Part shown: one piece after another, positions 1 through 11,120 of the stretch | Layout of the letters: each line of letters opens with the position of its first letter | How positions within the stretch are numbered: position 1 is the stretch's first letter | DNA from: Plasmodiophora brassicae | Taxonomy: Eukaryota > Endomyxa: Phytomyxea > Phytomyxea > Plasmodiophorida | DNA length: 64,000 bases | Direction of reading: 5' to 3' | Assembly (NCBI GenBank): GCA_036867785.1 | Contig: CP145416.1 | Coordinates: forward strand, 620,001 to 684,000 | The notes under the pieces: generated by a model | Told to the model about the DNA's origin: nothing | Databases searched by the model: none | Seen by the model: the letters and a program-made list of their open reading frames with translations, nothing else | Position numbers and translations under genes: made by a program

Positions 1-1371
1 TGATGGCTTCGCCTGGTCGCGGCGGACAGTAACGTCAGATCGTGCTTCCGCTGACACCCAGTACCGACAATCGGCTACCTATTTGGTCACCCGGTACCTG
101 GCGCATGCAAGTGACGCACGATGCCGTTGCGAATGATCCATGGCACTGGTAAACCTGCGAACAACACGTCGCCGGTAAGACCGTTTCCGCATGAAAGCAT
201 GAAGAACGCGCAGCGGCAAAGGACCTTGGATATGCAAGCGTAGTGTTCGAGATCGTCGATATTCTGCGAATAGTTCCGCAACAGTTTGCCGCGCCGCTCG
301 AGAAGAGATATGAAATGGTGTGTCAACGATGGCTGAAACCGACCCGAACCTAATGGCGACCCGCATCAGTTGACGTCGACACGGTTCTCCACTGCGGATG
401 CACCTACCCGGGAAAAGTTCGTGGGCGAACGAGTAGAAAATGTCGGGGTTCTCTCTGAACAGACGAATGTCGAACATGGACTCCGGTTGCGATAGGCCGA
501 ATTCGTCCTTGATGCGCGCGTATATACCTACGCATGCTGTCAGGCCACTTCTACGATCGCATCATGTCGAATGTCACCATTCTTCGATCGGAAATCGGGA
601 ATCCCGCATGACACGGAAACGCCTGCGCCACTGAGTACAATAATATTCGACGACTTCTTAATCAGGTCGCAGGCATCGTCGAGCGTGTTCACATCAATGA
701 GCTTGACCCGCGCCTGGATCATCGTCTTTGCAATCATCGACGCTGCATATCCGCGCGACCGTTACTACGCGGGCGTCGCGCACGTCGCGCCGCGATTCCG
801 TACCTAACTTTCGTACAACGTCCCACATGACGGGATCGGGAATGTACCGAGTGGTGCAGTGCTGCAGGAGGCTGCGCAGTCTGTCATTCAGTCGATCCCA
901 CTGTTAGTGCGTGCGGTGCCCGCCATGGTTTGCAATGACGCAGTAACGTCACTGCAAACGACGAACGTACGTTGCGCCCGGGTCGCAGGCGCTCAGCTGA
1001 CGCGCCTGTACCCATTCCAGCAACTCCGTCGCCGTGTCGAACGCGTTGCTCATGACCGACCCGGACGAGCACTGGTCATCTGCTACGAGTAACCGTCTCA
1101 GCCCAACGTGACAACAATATACACGGCTGGTGCAACGACCTTCGCTGAAATCGATATCCTCCTCGTCCTCGCTCAGATGGTTCAGAATGGTTCCCGCGAT
1201 GTCCGCCCCAGCAACGCTTTCCGCTGCATCCGGCAAATCCGCCCTGGGACGCTTCCTTCCCGCATCGTCGCCGGCACCCTGCCCCGGGCTCCGTTGCCGG
1301 CGCGCCGCGGGCTGCGCGTCGTCGTCGGCGCCGTGGCGACCAACGACGATCGCCGTCGCCTGTCCCGCCAT
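1..1371 (-). CDS. SIRT1-type NAD+-dependent protein deacetylase, 3' end beyond window
   Basis: Sirtuin of the SIRT1/Sir2 class, expected to deacetylate histones and other nuclear proteins using NAD+. Reading leftwards, an acidic N-terminal exon (ATG near 1371) is followed by a helical segment containing [14 protein letters not shown] and then the catalytic core: [15 protein letters not shown] (NAD site), [23 protein letters not shown] and, after another intron, [10 protein letters not shown] with the catalytic histidine. The first zinc-ribbon cysteines follow near position 100; the rest of the zinc module and the C-terminus lie outside the window. Several short introns are needed; the intron at 528-577 joins SKNG to IYARI exactly. 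The start is uncertain because the N-terminal region is low complexity. It is divergent from the OLA1 gene with about 75 bp between the two starts, so they may share a promoter. Family is certain, SIRT1 subtype likely. Confidence 0.85.
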
Positions 1372-1446
1372 AATTTGCGTACGGGGTGCGGCGCGGCGCG
1401 GCCTCCCCGTTGCAGCACCCCGGCGGCCCCCGCCATCATCATCGCC

Positions 1447-2828
1447 ATGCTGCTCCTCGGTCGATGCACCCGCCGACGATTCAGCAACTCTGTCGGCATC
1501 GTCGGCATGCCGAACACAGGTAGGGAACGGGGTGCGTGCGTCTCTTGGGTGGTCTCGGTGTGGACTGTTGCGCAGGGAAGAGCACGCTGTTCAACGCGCT
1601 GACAAGGACGCAGATGGCGTTGAGCGCGAATTACCCGTTCGCAACGATCGAACCGACTTGCGCGCGAGTACCGGGTACCCAGCTACTGTAGCTCCACTTT
1701 GGTCTGTTTCTGAAGAAGACACATTCTGCAGTGCCCGATCCGACGTTGAGGCGTTTCGCGGCTGTCGCCAAATCAGAGAAGGTCATCGAATCCCAAATCG
1801 AGTTCGTCGACATTGCCGGCCTCGTCAAAGGTCTGCTGCTCCGAACAAGTCTCGCTGCTGTTTCCAGATTGTAACAGAGATAGGGCAGGTGCGCATAAAG
1901 GGGAAGGGCTTGGGAACCAGTTCCTGTCGAACATCCGGGAGTGCGACGTCCTTGTCCACGTCGTGCGATGCTTCGAGGACGAAAGCATCATCCACGTAGA
2001 ACAAGATGGCCCGAATCCGACTCGCGATCTGGCGACCATTCGCAATGAGCTCATTCTGGCCGACATGGCGTTTATTGAGAAACGCCTGGCCACGAACTCC
2101 AAACGGGTACGTCGGCGGTGCCGGTTTCTCGTCACGTTCATCGTGTTGACATGGCGCACGCACAGAAACGCTCTTCGCTCACGGCAGAGGGTCAGCTCGA
2201 CTGCCTGCTAGGACATTGCCTTGACAAACTTGGTGGCGGTCGGGAATGCAACGAGGAGGCGTTCGCGAACGATGACCCGGACGTATGGGAGACGGTGCGC
2301 TCCTTCAACCTGTTAACGTCGAAACCCGTCGTCTACGTGATGAACGTCGACGAGGATTGTGTTACGAGCGGCAATGGCATGACGATTGAGGTGGTCGACA
2401 CGATCAAGTCGGCCGGATCCAAAGCACAGTGCCTGCCAGTCTGCATCAAGCTGGAAGAGGAGGCGGCCACACAGGCCGACGAAATCGCCCAGCTCGATTA
2501 CCTGTCAATGGCCGGTCTGGACGAGACGAGCCTGCAGAAGATCATCTCGGCATCGCACTCGCTGCTGTCTGTGCATTCATTCTTCACGATCGGGCCAAAG
2601 GAGGCCCGCGCCTGGCAGATCCCTGTCGGCGCTTGCGCCGCGAAGGCGGCAGGCCAGATCCACAGCGACTTTGAGAAAGAGTTCAAGTCGGCCGAGGTCA
2701 TCGCCGCCAAGGATTTCCCTGCACTGGGCGACTTCCCCAAGGCACGAAAAGCTGGCAAGACGAGGCTGGAGGGCCGGGATTACATCGTTCAGACCGGCGA
2801 TGTTATCCTGTTCTCGTCTGCAAAGTAA
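1447..2828 (+). CDS. OLA1: Obg-like ATPase/GTPase OLA1 (YchF family)
   Basis: Cytosolic P-loop NTPase of the YchF/OLA1 family, which binds ribosomes and prefers ATP. Five exons can be placed: 1447-1519, 1576-1674, 1732-1830, 1889-2106 and 2166-2828, giving 383 residues, close to the usual 360-400. The first intron splits the P-loop (GMPNTG then KSTLFNALT). Switch regions read [16 protein letters not shown] and [17 protein letters not shown]; the G4 position is NVDE instead of a canonical NKxD, as in this family. The C-terminal TGS-like domain contains [16 protein letters not shown] and ends [14 protein letters not shown]. All exons join in frame. The upstream ATG at 1447 is the only one that leads into the G1 exon. 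Confidence in the family is very high; only the first few residues are uncertain. Confidence 0.95.
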
Positions 2829-2891
2829 ACGAAGCGGGGCCTGACGTACTCGAAGGTCCACACTGTATTCGAACCACTGGTGGCCCGACCC

Positions 2892-3995
2892 TCATACAAC
2901 AGGGATCATGGAAACCGGGCACTTGTAGACGACCGTCGATTCGCCAATGTACAGGGCAGCGTTCTTGCTGGACAGGTCCCCCCATGCAATAGCCTTCACC
3001 TGGCAATGGATTCAGCTCAGCGTATGGGCGTAGGTGGGCGCCGTCTACCTCGGATGCGGCGCCCTCAGTGGGCGGGATCGTTGTAATCAGAGCTCCACGC
3101 GGACTGAGAACCGAGACGGATGGCCCCGAGCCCTCGATCTTCAAATGGTCAAAGTCGTAATGCGTCACGTAGATGTTGCCCGTTGCATCAACGGCGACGC
3201 CGACCGGTCCAAACCCTGACGAATGTGGCCTTCCAGGTAAGGAACCCGATATCGTCACGCATGAGCAATGAGTCCGGTACCGCCTTGGAATTGGTAGAAC
3301 ACGGACGAGTGGAACACGTTCGTTGAGTGCCTCGACTGGACCAGTCGCAGGAGACGGTTCCGTCCGGTCTCGGCCACGTAGATACACATCTGGTCCGGCG
3401 ACAGACAGATCCCTGTTGGATGCGCCAGGCTGTTCAAAATGATCGGCACCAGGATCCGATCGCCACCTGCCGTTTGCACGTGGTTAGGTGGCACCCTAGC
3501 CGGTCCACCGGTACGTTCGACGCGACGCACCGGTGATGGCGAACACGGAACCGGTCGGTCTGGCCAGTGACGTTGTCCCGATCGGGCCACAGTCGGTGAA
3601 GAAGATGGTCCCGTTCGCATGCATGACAAGCGAATGCGGGCCTTTGAAGGGCTCGCTGTCATACTCGTCGACCATCTGCGAGATCGCCTCGCCATCGGCG
3701 TACGTCACTATACGATTTCACCATCCGTCAGGGTGCCGGCTCGATTCGTTCGATGATCCAGTCACCGACATATCGCTTTGTGCACGGTATCGGCAATGAA
3801 CATTCGACCGGTGCTGTCAAAGGTGACGCCACAAGGGTCGCCTCCGGTTCGCACAATGACTTCCGGGTCCTCGTCCTCGCCGGTTGCCCCGATGGCCACG
3901 ATGTCGCCGTTGTCCAGGGCGGCCACCATCGACCCGTTCGTCGGATCCACTGCAATGCAGTTGACGTGATGGTTGAACTCGGCGAACGTCTCCAT
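2892..3995 (-). CDS. NHL / SMP-30-like beta-propeller protein
   Basis: Predicted six-bladed beta-propeller related to the NHL, SMP-30/gluconolactonase and strictosidine-synthase-like group. Blades show the typical xGVAVDxxGNIYVTD rhythm: HHVNCIAVDPTNGSMVAAL, GVTFDSTGRMFIADT, GPHSLVMHANGTIFFTD, HPTGICLSPDQMCIYVAET, GPVGVAVDATGNIYVTHYD, and a last strand AALYIGESTVVYKCP before the stop. Short introns separate most blades (for example near 3718-3778, 3485-3535 and in the 2990-3060 area). The start at 3995 (METFAEF) lies 66 bp downstream of the NOC3 stop on the same strand; an additional upstream exon reading VPVEPTNTFGAG is possible and would overlap NOC3. No signal peptide is seen with the chosen start. 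The substrate cannot be inferred; a lactonase or hydrolase role is only a family-level guess. Confidence 0.75.
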
Positions 3996-4061
3996 CGTCG
4001 CCCCAGTGTGACGCTACTACTACAGCAGACCGGTTTGGACCTGGCGGAACCCTCTCTGAGT

Positions 4062-6715
4062 TTACTGATGGAATGCTGCCTGCGCCGAACGTATTCGTTG
4101 GTTCCACAGGCACCGTTGGAACTCCCGATGGACGATCGGCTCTTGAACCGGATCACGCAAGGTGACATGAAGGCGTTTCATGGCGTCCTGGACTGAGAAG
4201 CGCCGGGCATAGTCTCGAATTCGAGGAATGCGTTTGCGTTCGGAGGGAGCAGGTGGGACAGGGAGTGCAGGATGGCACAGGACACGCTTGTAGGATTGCA
4301 TGAGCTCCGAAGGCGTTTGACGCAGCTTGTCAACAGAGATCGCATCCTGGCGAGCGATCTGAGACGCGTACTTCTGCAGGTCGGCCTGGTATGATTGCTG
4401 AAGAAGCGACAGTTCCCAAAGGCTGCTCGAGAACGGGTTGGCTGGCGGACAGCAAACACGTCAATGACAAGCAGCAGACCGGGCCAGCAATGCCATACCG
4501 TGTTCGGGATCTTCCGCATCGGGCAAATAGACGCCACCTGTGGACGGCTCATTATCAAGAAGGCGTGTGCATTGCGGGTACCGGCCCAGCAGTCTCTGAA
4601 CGCAATGCAGAACGCCCATGGACTCAGCCAGAGGGACGTGCAGCGCTAGAGAGCACAACTTCTTGACATAGGCGCCAACACGGTCAACGGAAATCTGGGC
4701 ACAGCACGTGAGCGTGGTTCCAGAGCAGACGAATAGTTCGCACGGTCGTACTTGGCGTCGTTTGATAAACATGAGGTCGAGACAGTCGAAGAGCAAGGGC
4801 AGGTTGCACCATGAGGCGGGACTGAGAAAACTATCGAACTCGCAATACAATCGACGGTAGAAGTCACGGGCATCGATCACAATAGCCGTCCCTGAGACCT
4901 CCGGGTTTTAGCGATCTCACACGACCCAGCACGGTTCCAATACACACCTTGCGAACACAGCATCTGGAACGCCGCGATAATGCAGTGCAAGGTGGACTCC
5001 AGCGCGAGGACGTTCTTGTCCATCAAGTCTTGAAGGCATGTCAACAGGTCCAGTACGAGTTCGACGTTGACCAAATGGGCGAACTTGGCCAGGCCTGGAG
5101 TCATTCGGTCAAAACGAACGTCACCAGTAGTCCACAACGCATCCCAACCTTCGAGGACGACAGGTAGGACATCGGATTCAGGGGCGAACTTCAGCAACGA
5201 GAAGAAGGTCTTGAAGATGAGTTCCAGGAGAAGCTGTTGCGTCCGCGCGTGACGAGCGCCCGAGGCAACTGCACTGGATGCGTCCATGTCCCTCTTCAGT
5301 TCACTCTCAAGACCTGCATCTTCATCGTCGTTCTTTGACCCTCCTGACACCTTCGGCCGCTTCTTCTGTTGCTTCTTGCGCCCAGAAGGAGGTTGCTTTT
5401 GTTCAGGGGCCTTGACTGTACGAAGTGGAATGGACAGCAGGCACTGGAGAAGTTCACGCCGAACCTTGAACTGCTGCTGCTCCACGATCTTCGCAATGAG
5501 TCGAACACATTCAAGGGCGTGGTCGAGATGGGCCGGCTGCCGGATAACGTCAACAACTGCGTCTCTTGCCATGGCTGATATCTCGTCGTTGAGCGGATGG
5601 TTCACAAGAGGTATTACAGCAACGATGATCTCCTTAATCAAGTTGAAATGCGGCAACGAGCGGAGAAGTTCGCATAGACCTCGACCAGCAGCCAGGCCCA
5701 GCCGCAAACGGTCGTGCTTCTAAGACCCAAAGCAAACCAAGTCACACATCGACGGCACGTACCACAAACGAAACGTGTACCGGTTGGTTATTATGGCGCT
5801 GAGTCCGTTTCGTGAGTGCGATCAGATGGTTGACCAGTCGGCGGTACGCGGACAGTAGCGCGCTTTCAAACCGCCATAAACGTCGAACATCTTTCGACAA
5901 CTTGCCAGACTTTTCGGATTCAGTCGGGGAGCGAATCTGGTAGCCAGGTGCAATGTCAATGAAAACCGCAACCTGCTCAGAACGGCCACTTCAGAAAGTC
6001 GGACGGACAGTACACTAATGTGTGAATATACCTGCGACAATATGCTCAGCTCTCGAATGACAGGATCTGAGTCTTTCGACATGGAGAACAATTCGTCCAG
6101 CAGACTGATGTTCTCCTCTGGCGATTCACAAATGTTCTCACAGACGACACCAATCCGTATTCGGAGACGCTGCGAGCGCTGCTGAGGGGTCTCTGAAGGT
6201 TCCTGAGGCTTCAAGGTGGAAGGAGGTGGTCCTTCGTCTTCGCCTAACACTTCCTTGACCTTCACAGGTGAGCCATCGTTCTTGTTGCCGTGTTTAACTT
6301 GGAGTGATTGTTTGTCCGCCTGAGAAACCTTGGACAGCATCAGTCGGCCATCACTGGATTTCACAGGTAGACGCTGGGGCAGATCAGGTTCCGACCAGGA
6401 TGAAACACGAGGCTGCCTCTCAAAACGTTCAGCAGCGTCGTCGGATTCATTATCCGACAATTCACGTGGGCGTTTCACGCGAGCCTGCTTAGGAGTCTGT
6501 ACTTGATCCAGCTTGCAACTTGCAAGACTGCCCAGGAAGGAACTTCGTTCAGCAAAGAACTCCATGTCTTCATCTCCGATAACAACGCTTCCATCACTTT
6601 CTGCGCCACACAAGTCGTCGTTCTTTCTGCCGGGCTCGGATGACAACTTCTTGCGAGAACGAGGAGTATTCCGCTGTCGTGGGCGCGTACCAGCAGGCTT
6701 CCTCGAGGAACCCAT
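4062..6715 (-). CDS. NOC3: Nucleolar complex protein 3 (NOC3/FAD24 family)
   Basis: Ribosome-biogenesis and replication-associated factor NOC3, a nucleolar protein that pairs with NOC2 in pre-60S maturation. The N-terminal exon (6715 to about 5822) is basic and acidic-rich with a probable nuclear localisation signal, then carries the NOC3 N-terminal helical block (ESPEENISLLDELFSM, DPVIRELSILS). The second large exon (about 5707-4913) contains GLCELLRSLPHFN, a KKQQKKRPK basic stretch and the CBP/MAK21-like region PVVLEGWDALWTTGD and GLAKFAHLVNVELV. Further exons give DFYRRLYCEFDSFL, GGVYLPDAEDPEH and the terminal helix around QSYKRVLCHP. At least three short introns are required (for example about 5708-5822 and about 4880-4915). 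Exact 3' exon structure is less certain than the identification. Confidence 0.88.
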
Positions 6716-6811
6716 TGGTGATGATCCGGAGTCCGTACGGACTCCGTCGTACTGTGCAAGTCCGCGCCGCGGCGTTGCTGTCAGTTTGCTCGATGATGAT
6801 GAAGTTAGTAA

Positions 6812-7501
6812 TCAGATACGACTGGCGTATGCCGCGTGGTCTGGGTGCGCTAGGTGACGAGAGCCGACCGCAGATCGAGGCTTGACGATGGGATCTCGGA
6901 ACGAGTTATGCGTCGCATGCTGCTGTTTGCGGTCCGGCCTCGGATGAACCTGTTGTGCTCGGGCCCGCGTGTGGCTTCCAGGATATGATGAAATGGCACG
7001 ATCTGAGGGCAAGAAACTACGTGGGAACTTCTGCCGTGAATTAATCTGACGAATCATGCCTGATGGCGGCAAGCCCGTTGCAGAACGACCTCGAACCGAA
7101 AGGTCGCTACTCGTACGTGCCAAGGCACGTCCTCAGAAAATAACAGTAACGCTTTCTATCAATTATGCTTCGATGGGCCAGGCGACTGCCGCGACTACTA
7201 TAGGACTGTAAATTCGACACTGGTACAGCAATGTTTCTCTTACAGCTGCGTCGTGGCTTCCTGCTGACTTCTTGTCGATCGGCCGTGGCACTTCTGACGA
7301 TTTTGTCACTAACGTGGGAATGCCGATGACGGCTGCCAAAGGGCCCGCAGCACACTATCTGACGATATCGCCATTGCTACTGCGGAAGATGCACATATCG
7401 TCAGCCTCGATCGCGGTCCAGTCATATCCTGTCCCGGTGTACTCGACGGGGAAGTAAACTTTTTCGATTGCTAGGTAGGTAGGTACAGCATAGGCGTCCA
7501 T
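6812..7501 (-). CDS. Possible small basic protein, unrecognised
   Basis: A weak gene model. On the minus strand an ATG at 7501 opens MDAYAVPTYLAIEKVYFPV followed by EYTGTGYDWTAIEADD, which has natural-looking composition, up to a stop near 7368; a splice there could connect to downstream frames. A second open stretch, 7123-6812, encodes an Arg/Ser/Pro-rich basic sequence (GMIRQINSRQKFP and others). Joining the two needs one or two introns that I cannot place with confidence. No family is recognised. It sits between the NOC3 start and the AT-richer leader of the expansin-like gene. It could be a rapidly evolving gene, or chance open frames in intergenic DNA. Confidence 0.28.
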
Positions 7502-8067
7502 CTTTACGCCTCCTGCTCAATCTATTGTAAATGGTTTCCGCCAAGTGTATAGCCTATGCGAAGCAACCGCTAGCCGAGGTGCATATGCATACAAGCAGAC
7601 GCGTTCGCCCGGGCTGTCGTCGTTGGACGACGGACGAAGACGCCCCAGTAGGGTGAAAAGCTAGCGTCCACCATGCTGGTCAAACATGTACAGTAACTGC
7701 CTGCCGAGTAGCTGTGCTGCACGCAGCCTTCCTACTGGTCAAACATGTACAGTAACTGCCTGCCGAGTAGATGTGCTGCACGCGGCCTTCATGCTGGTCA
7801 GAGATGCACAGTGGCGTGACTACTTGCCGTGGAGCTGTTGCTACATTACAACTGCAGGCAGCTGTCAGCTGTGCAGCACAGGGACGCGCACCATGCAGCG
7901 ACCACCAACTGCGGCACTGCACCGTGCCCAATGCAGCACTGTGTGCACCGTGCCCAGGATTAAGGGCGGCGGTAGCTGTTGCATGCACGACCCGCGCCTA
8001 TGCTGCACAACCCGGATGGTGTACCTCGATCGTGTTTCAAAGTCGATATCAGCTGTACTCCATCAAC
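7502..8067. other. Leader region of the expansin-like gene
   Basis: About 570 bp without a supported gene. It contains the 59-bp tandem repeat described separately and many TGCTGCAC/GCAGCAC words around 7715-7960. An in-frame extension of the downstream gene runs back to 7771, but the methionine at 8068 starts a clean signal peptide, so this stretch is treated as promoter or 5' leader. Confidence 0.5.
7676..7800. repeat. 59-bp tandem duplication
   Basis: Two adjacent 59-bp units, 7676-7734 and 7735-7793, both beginning CTGGTCAAACATGTACAG and differing at only a few positions; a third unit begins at 7794 (CTGGTCAG) and stops. The repeat lies 270-390 bp upstream of the expansin-like start codon. 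It may be a duplicated regulatory block or simple replication slippage. Confidence 0.9.
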
Positions 8068-9828
8068 ATGTTCGTGTATGCCGTCCCTGCCCTCTACCTG
8101 TTGGTTCCAGCACTAGCGTCGACGACGTCGCTGCCAGGCGGGATCGTGTCGCAGGTCTCTGGTGCACCGAGCTGTGGCTACGACGCCCTGGGGTCCGTGT
8201 TCTCCGTCACCAGCTCGATCGAGGTCTGCCTGCCGCCCGTCTACTGCAACCCAGAGACGTGCCCGCCCGCCCTCGGCCAGTGCGTCAACGGGCAGTGCCA
8301 GTACCTGTCCGGCTACAAAGGCCTGGCGACGTACCCGCACGCCATCGCCACCTACTACTGCCAGCTGGACACCGGTGGGTGCAACGGCGCCCTGGGCGGC
8401 TCCATCTTCGACATGGCGACCACCGCCGCAAGCCACCTTCACCTGCCGCTGTGTACCCCGACGAGCACCGGCAACTGCATGGGCATCGCTGCGACATCAC
8501 CGATGCTGATGGGCAACTCCCAGATCGCACATGACGCGCTCGCCAACGGCAACGTCCCGCTCTGGGGCCTTGGCCTCAGCTACGTATCCGGCGTCTGCTA
8601 CGAGCTGACTGGCCCTGGCGGCCAGGTCACCGTCGCCATCACGGATCGCTGTGCCGGTTACTGTCGCTGCGACGGGTCCGTCGCCAGCGACCAGGCGTCG
8701 TACCACGAATGCGGCCAGTACCAGTGCTACGATTCGCCGCAAATGCACCCGAACGTGCCCTGCGTGGGAACGCTGCCCCAGATCGGGTTCCCGTCCTGCG
8801 GCGGGTTCGGGTGCGCCAGCACACCCGTCCAGCAATGCGACTGGTGCGCCAGCAACAACCACCCGCACTTCGACCTCGACGTCTACGCCTACAACCACGT
8901 CTGTGGGTCAGCGGGCACGGCCGGCCACTGCGATATCACCGGCGTCAAGATCGTCTCCTGCGATCTGGGCGTCGCATCGCCGTTCTCCGCGTCATCGTCA
9001 ACATCGTCGTCATCGTCCGGCGCTGTCCCTGCCAATGCATTCCACTGCGGTGGTGTGCCGCCTTCGCCGGAACAGCCTGTGATCCCGGGCACCAGCTACT
9101 GCTGCAACTGGGGAACTTCCCCAAATGCACAAGGGTCCTGTGGAACGTCATCAGCGTCACCGCCTCCTGCGTCTGGCTCTCCTCCACCATCGGTATCAGC
9201 GCCAGCGGCGTCCGGAGGCTCTTCGTCGTCAGCGTCTTCGCCGTCAGTGCCATCGGTATCAGCGCCAGCGGCGTCCGGAGGCTCTTCGTCGTCAGCGTCT
9301 TCGCCGTCAGTGCCACCGCCATCACCGCCACCGCCCGGCTCTTGCCCGCCATCTGCAACAGGGTGCTCGCTATCGTCTGGTCAAGGGCGGCACGTGAACG
9401 CGCCCGCGAACGCGTTCTATTGTGGAGGCGTATCGCCCTGTCGTGAGGAACCATTGGTGCCCGGTACAATGTTCTGTTGTCAGAAGGGGACGTCGCCGAC
9501 CGCCACGGGAGCGTGTACCCCATCATCGGCCACGACAACGCATGCGTCGCATTCCTTTGCACATGCAGGTATGGTCTCGGTGTATGCCCGTCCAGCTACG
9601 TGTATCTGATAATCCGGCACAGGTCAGCAGGACGCCGGTGCCGGCCTGATGCCAGCGCACCTGAACACGGCGATGACGATCGGTATCGTCGCCAGCGCTT
9701 TAGCCACAACCATTGTCGCCCTGGCGGTCTTCTATTGCTGGAAGCGCCGCCCGTCCACACCTGCCGTCACCGCCACCCTGAAACACGCCGTGGACTTCAA
9801 CCCTGCCGTCACTGCTGCCGACACCTGA
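8068..9828 (+). CDS. Membrane-anchored expansin-like (double-psi beta-barrel) protein
   Basis: Secreted, type I membrane-anchored protein of 568 residues from exons 8068-9568 and 9623-9828. It starts with a hydrophobic signal peptide (MFVYAVPALYLLVPALA). A cysteine-rich region follows, then an expansin/GH45/RlpA-like double-psi beta-barrel fold: SGVCYELTGPGGQVTVAITD, CDWC and HFDLDVYAYN. HFDL matches the expansin domain-1 signature and TDRC the barrel strand with the conserved aspartate. Downstream are two copies of a small module (FHCGGVPPSPEQPVIPGTSYCC and FYCGGVSPCREEPLVPGTMFCC, each broken by a few differences) separated by a Ser/Ala/Pro linker that itself holds a direct repeat (VSAPAASGGSSSS twice). 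The second exon adds a transmembrane helix (IGIVASALATTIVALAVFYC) and a short cytoplasmic tail. Expected role is loosening of cellulose- or chitin-rich walls, its own or a host's. Splicing is required; without it the frame stops before the membrane anchor. Confidence 0.8.
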
Positions 9829-10075
9829 TCATTACCTCTGCTAGTCTCGTCTAGACGCATCTGCTAGCGGCCACCACCAATAAACAGCAACGCGCGCACA
9901 ATCTTTGCATATAATCGGCACGCCTACGAACCTGTAGTATGTTTCGCGCCACTGGGCAGCCGCGCCCCGTCCTGTCTTCGGCCATCGCACTGGCCTGAAC
10001 TGCAAGGTGCTGCCCGACGGTGGAAATTGCGGATTGCGCAGCGCCGGCGCCGTCAGTTCTGGAACGATCGCATCG
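9829..10075. other. Intergenic, putative RPC4 promoter
   Basis: A 247-bp spacer between two genes on the same strand. I see no repeat, RNA gene or clear TATA element in it. Confidence 0.4.
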
Positions 10076-11073
10076 ATGGCTGATCGGGCAGGCAGTTCCG
10101 GTGCAGGGCGTCTGGGGTCGCTGAGCACCGCCTCCGATCGTCTGCGAGGACGAGGCCGGGGCCGGGGCCTGCGGAAGGTATCGCATGCTGCTCGCAGCGC
10201 GTCGTTTGGCCACGCTCAGACCTTGGTTCTCGATAGTTCGCGCCGACGGTAGCGCCGCGACGTGCACCGGCTGCCGCCGAGCCGAATGCGTCTGCTGTCC
10301 CGAAATTGCTGGAAGTCGCCCAGAAGCCTGCCGTTGAAGGGAAGGAAGCGGCTAGGAAGCGACCGGAGCGAGTGGCGCCCAAGGCGAAGGTTGCGTTCGT
10401 TGCGACGGAAACGAAGAAATCGTCGTTCGTCCCCAATGACCGGGCGTTGAGGACCACGTCGAGCATCGTCCAAACGACCCCGTCGGGATCGCCGACGCAC
10501 GACGATTTTGACGACATGGCCATCGACGGCGACATTAAGCCGCGGGTTGACGACTTCGCGCCCACCGTCCTCCCATTCCCGTTCGATGCCGAACCCGACC
10601 GTGATTCGAAGGTCAAGCGCGAACATACCAAGGAAACCGTTGCATCGCTGGTGCAGCGGCATCATGACGGTGATGGCGACGGCGTCATGCTCTGGCAGTT
10701 GCCCAGACAGCTTCCGGTTAGCACTGCGTCGCAGCCCAACGTCAAATCGGAACCGGGCAAGAGCGATCATGATCCCAAGGAAGGAGTTCAGAATACCCCA
10801 CCGTCGGGGCTAGTCGGTAAGCTCGTCGTCTACGCATCCGGTCGGGTGATGCTTCGGTTCGGTGACGTCGACTTTGAAGTGAGCCGTGCTGCGGTAGGGC
10901 GCCGGTCGTCCTACTTCGAATCGGCTACTGACATACGTGATTAGGATTACCCATTTCGTCAAGAGGTTGTCGACGTCGACCTTGCAAGCAAGGACTGCTA
11001 CAGGGTCGGCGCGATCGGCTCGCGTATCGTCACCTCGGTCGTTGTTCCTGATGCCAGTGGCAGCACCTGTTAA
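10076..11073 (+). CDS. RPC4: RNA polymerase III subunit RPC4 (RPC53)
   Basis: Subunit of nuclear RNA polymerase III that, with RPC5, forms the TFIIF-like heterodimer involved in termination and reinitiation. Exons 10076-10177, 10237-10893 and 10945-11073 give 295 residues. The N-terminus is RG-rich (RGRGRGLRK) and splices directly into FAPTVAPRRAPA, the family's conserved N-terminal RRxPxxxxRR-type motif. The middle is acidic and disordered. The C-terminal RPC4 domain reads GLVGKLVVYASGRVMLRFGD, then FRQEVVDVDL and ends VVVPDASGSTC. All splice sites are GT-AG and introns are 59 and 51 nt. Convergent with WDR91 (47 bp between stops). The protein is shorter than the human one, mainly in the disordered centre. 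Confidence 0.88.
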
Positions 11074-11120
11074 TACATGAATATTATATTAAGACATTTG
11101 CGGACCGAGCGTTGCCCTTG

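Noticed and set aside
7771-8067. N-terminal extension of the expansin-like frame
   Set aside because: The extension is Cys-rich and overlaps repeats; the methionine at 8068 begins a standard signal peptide.
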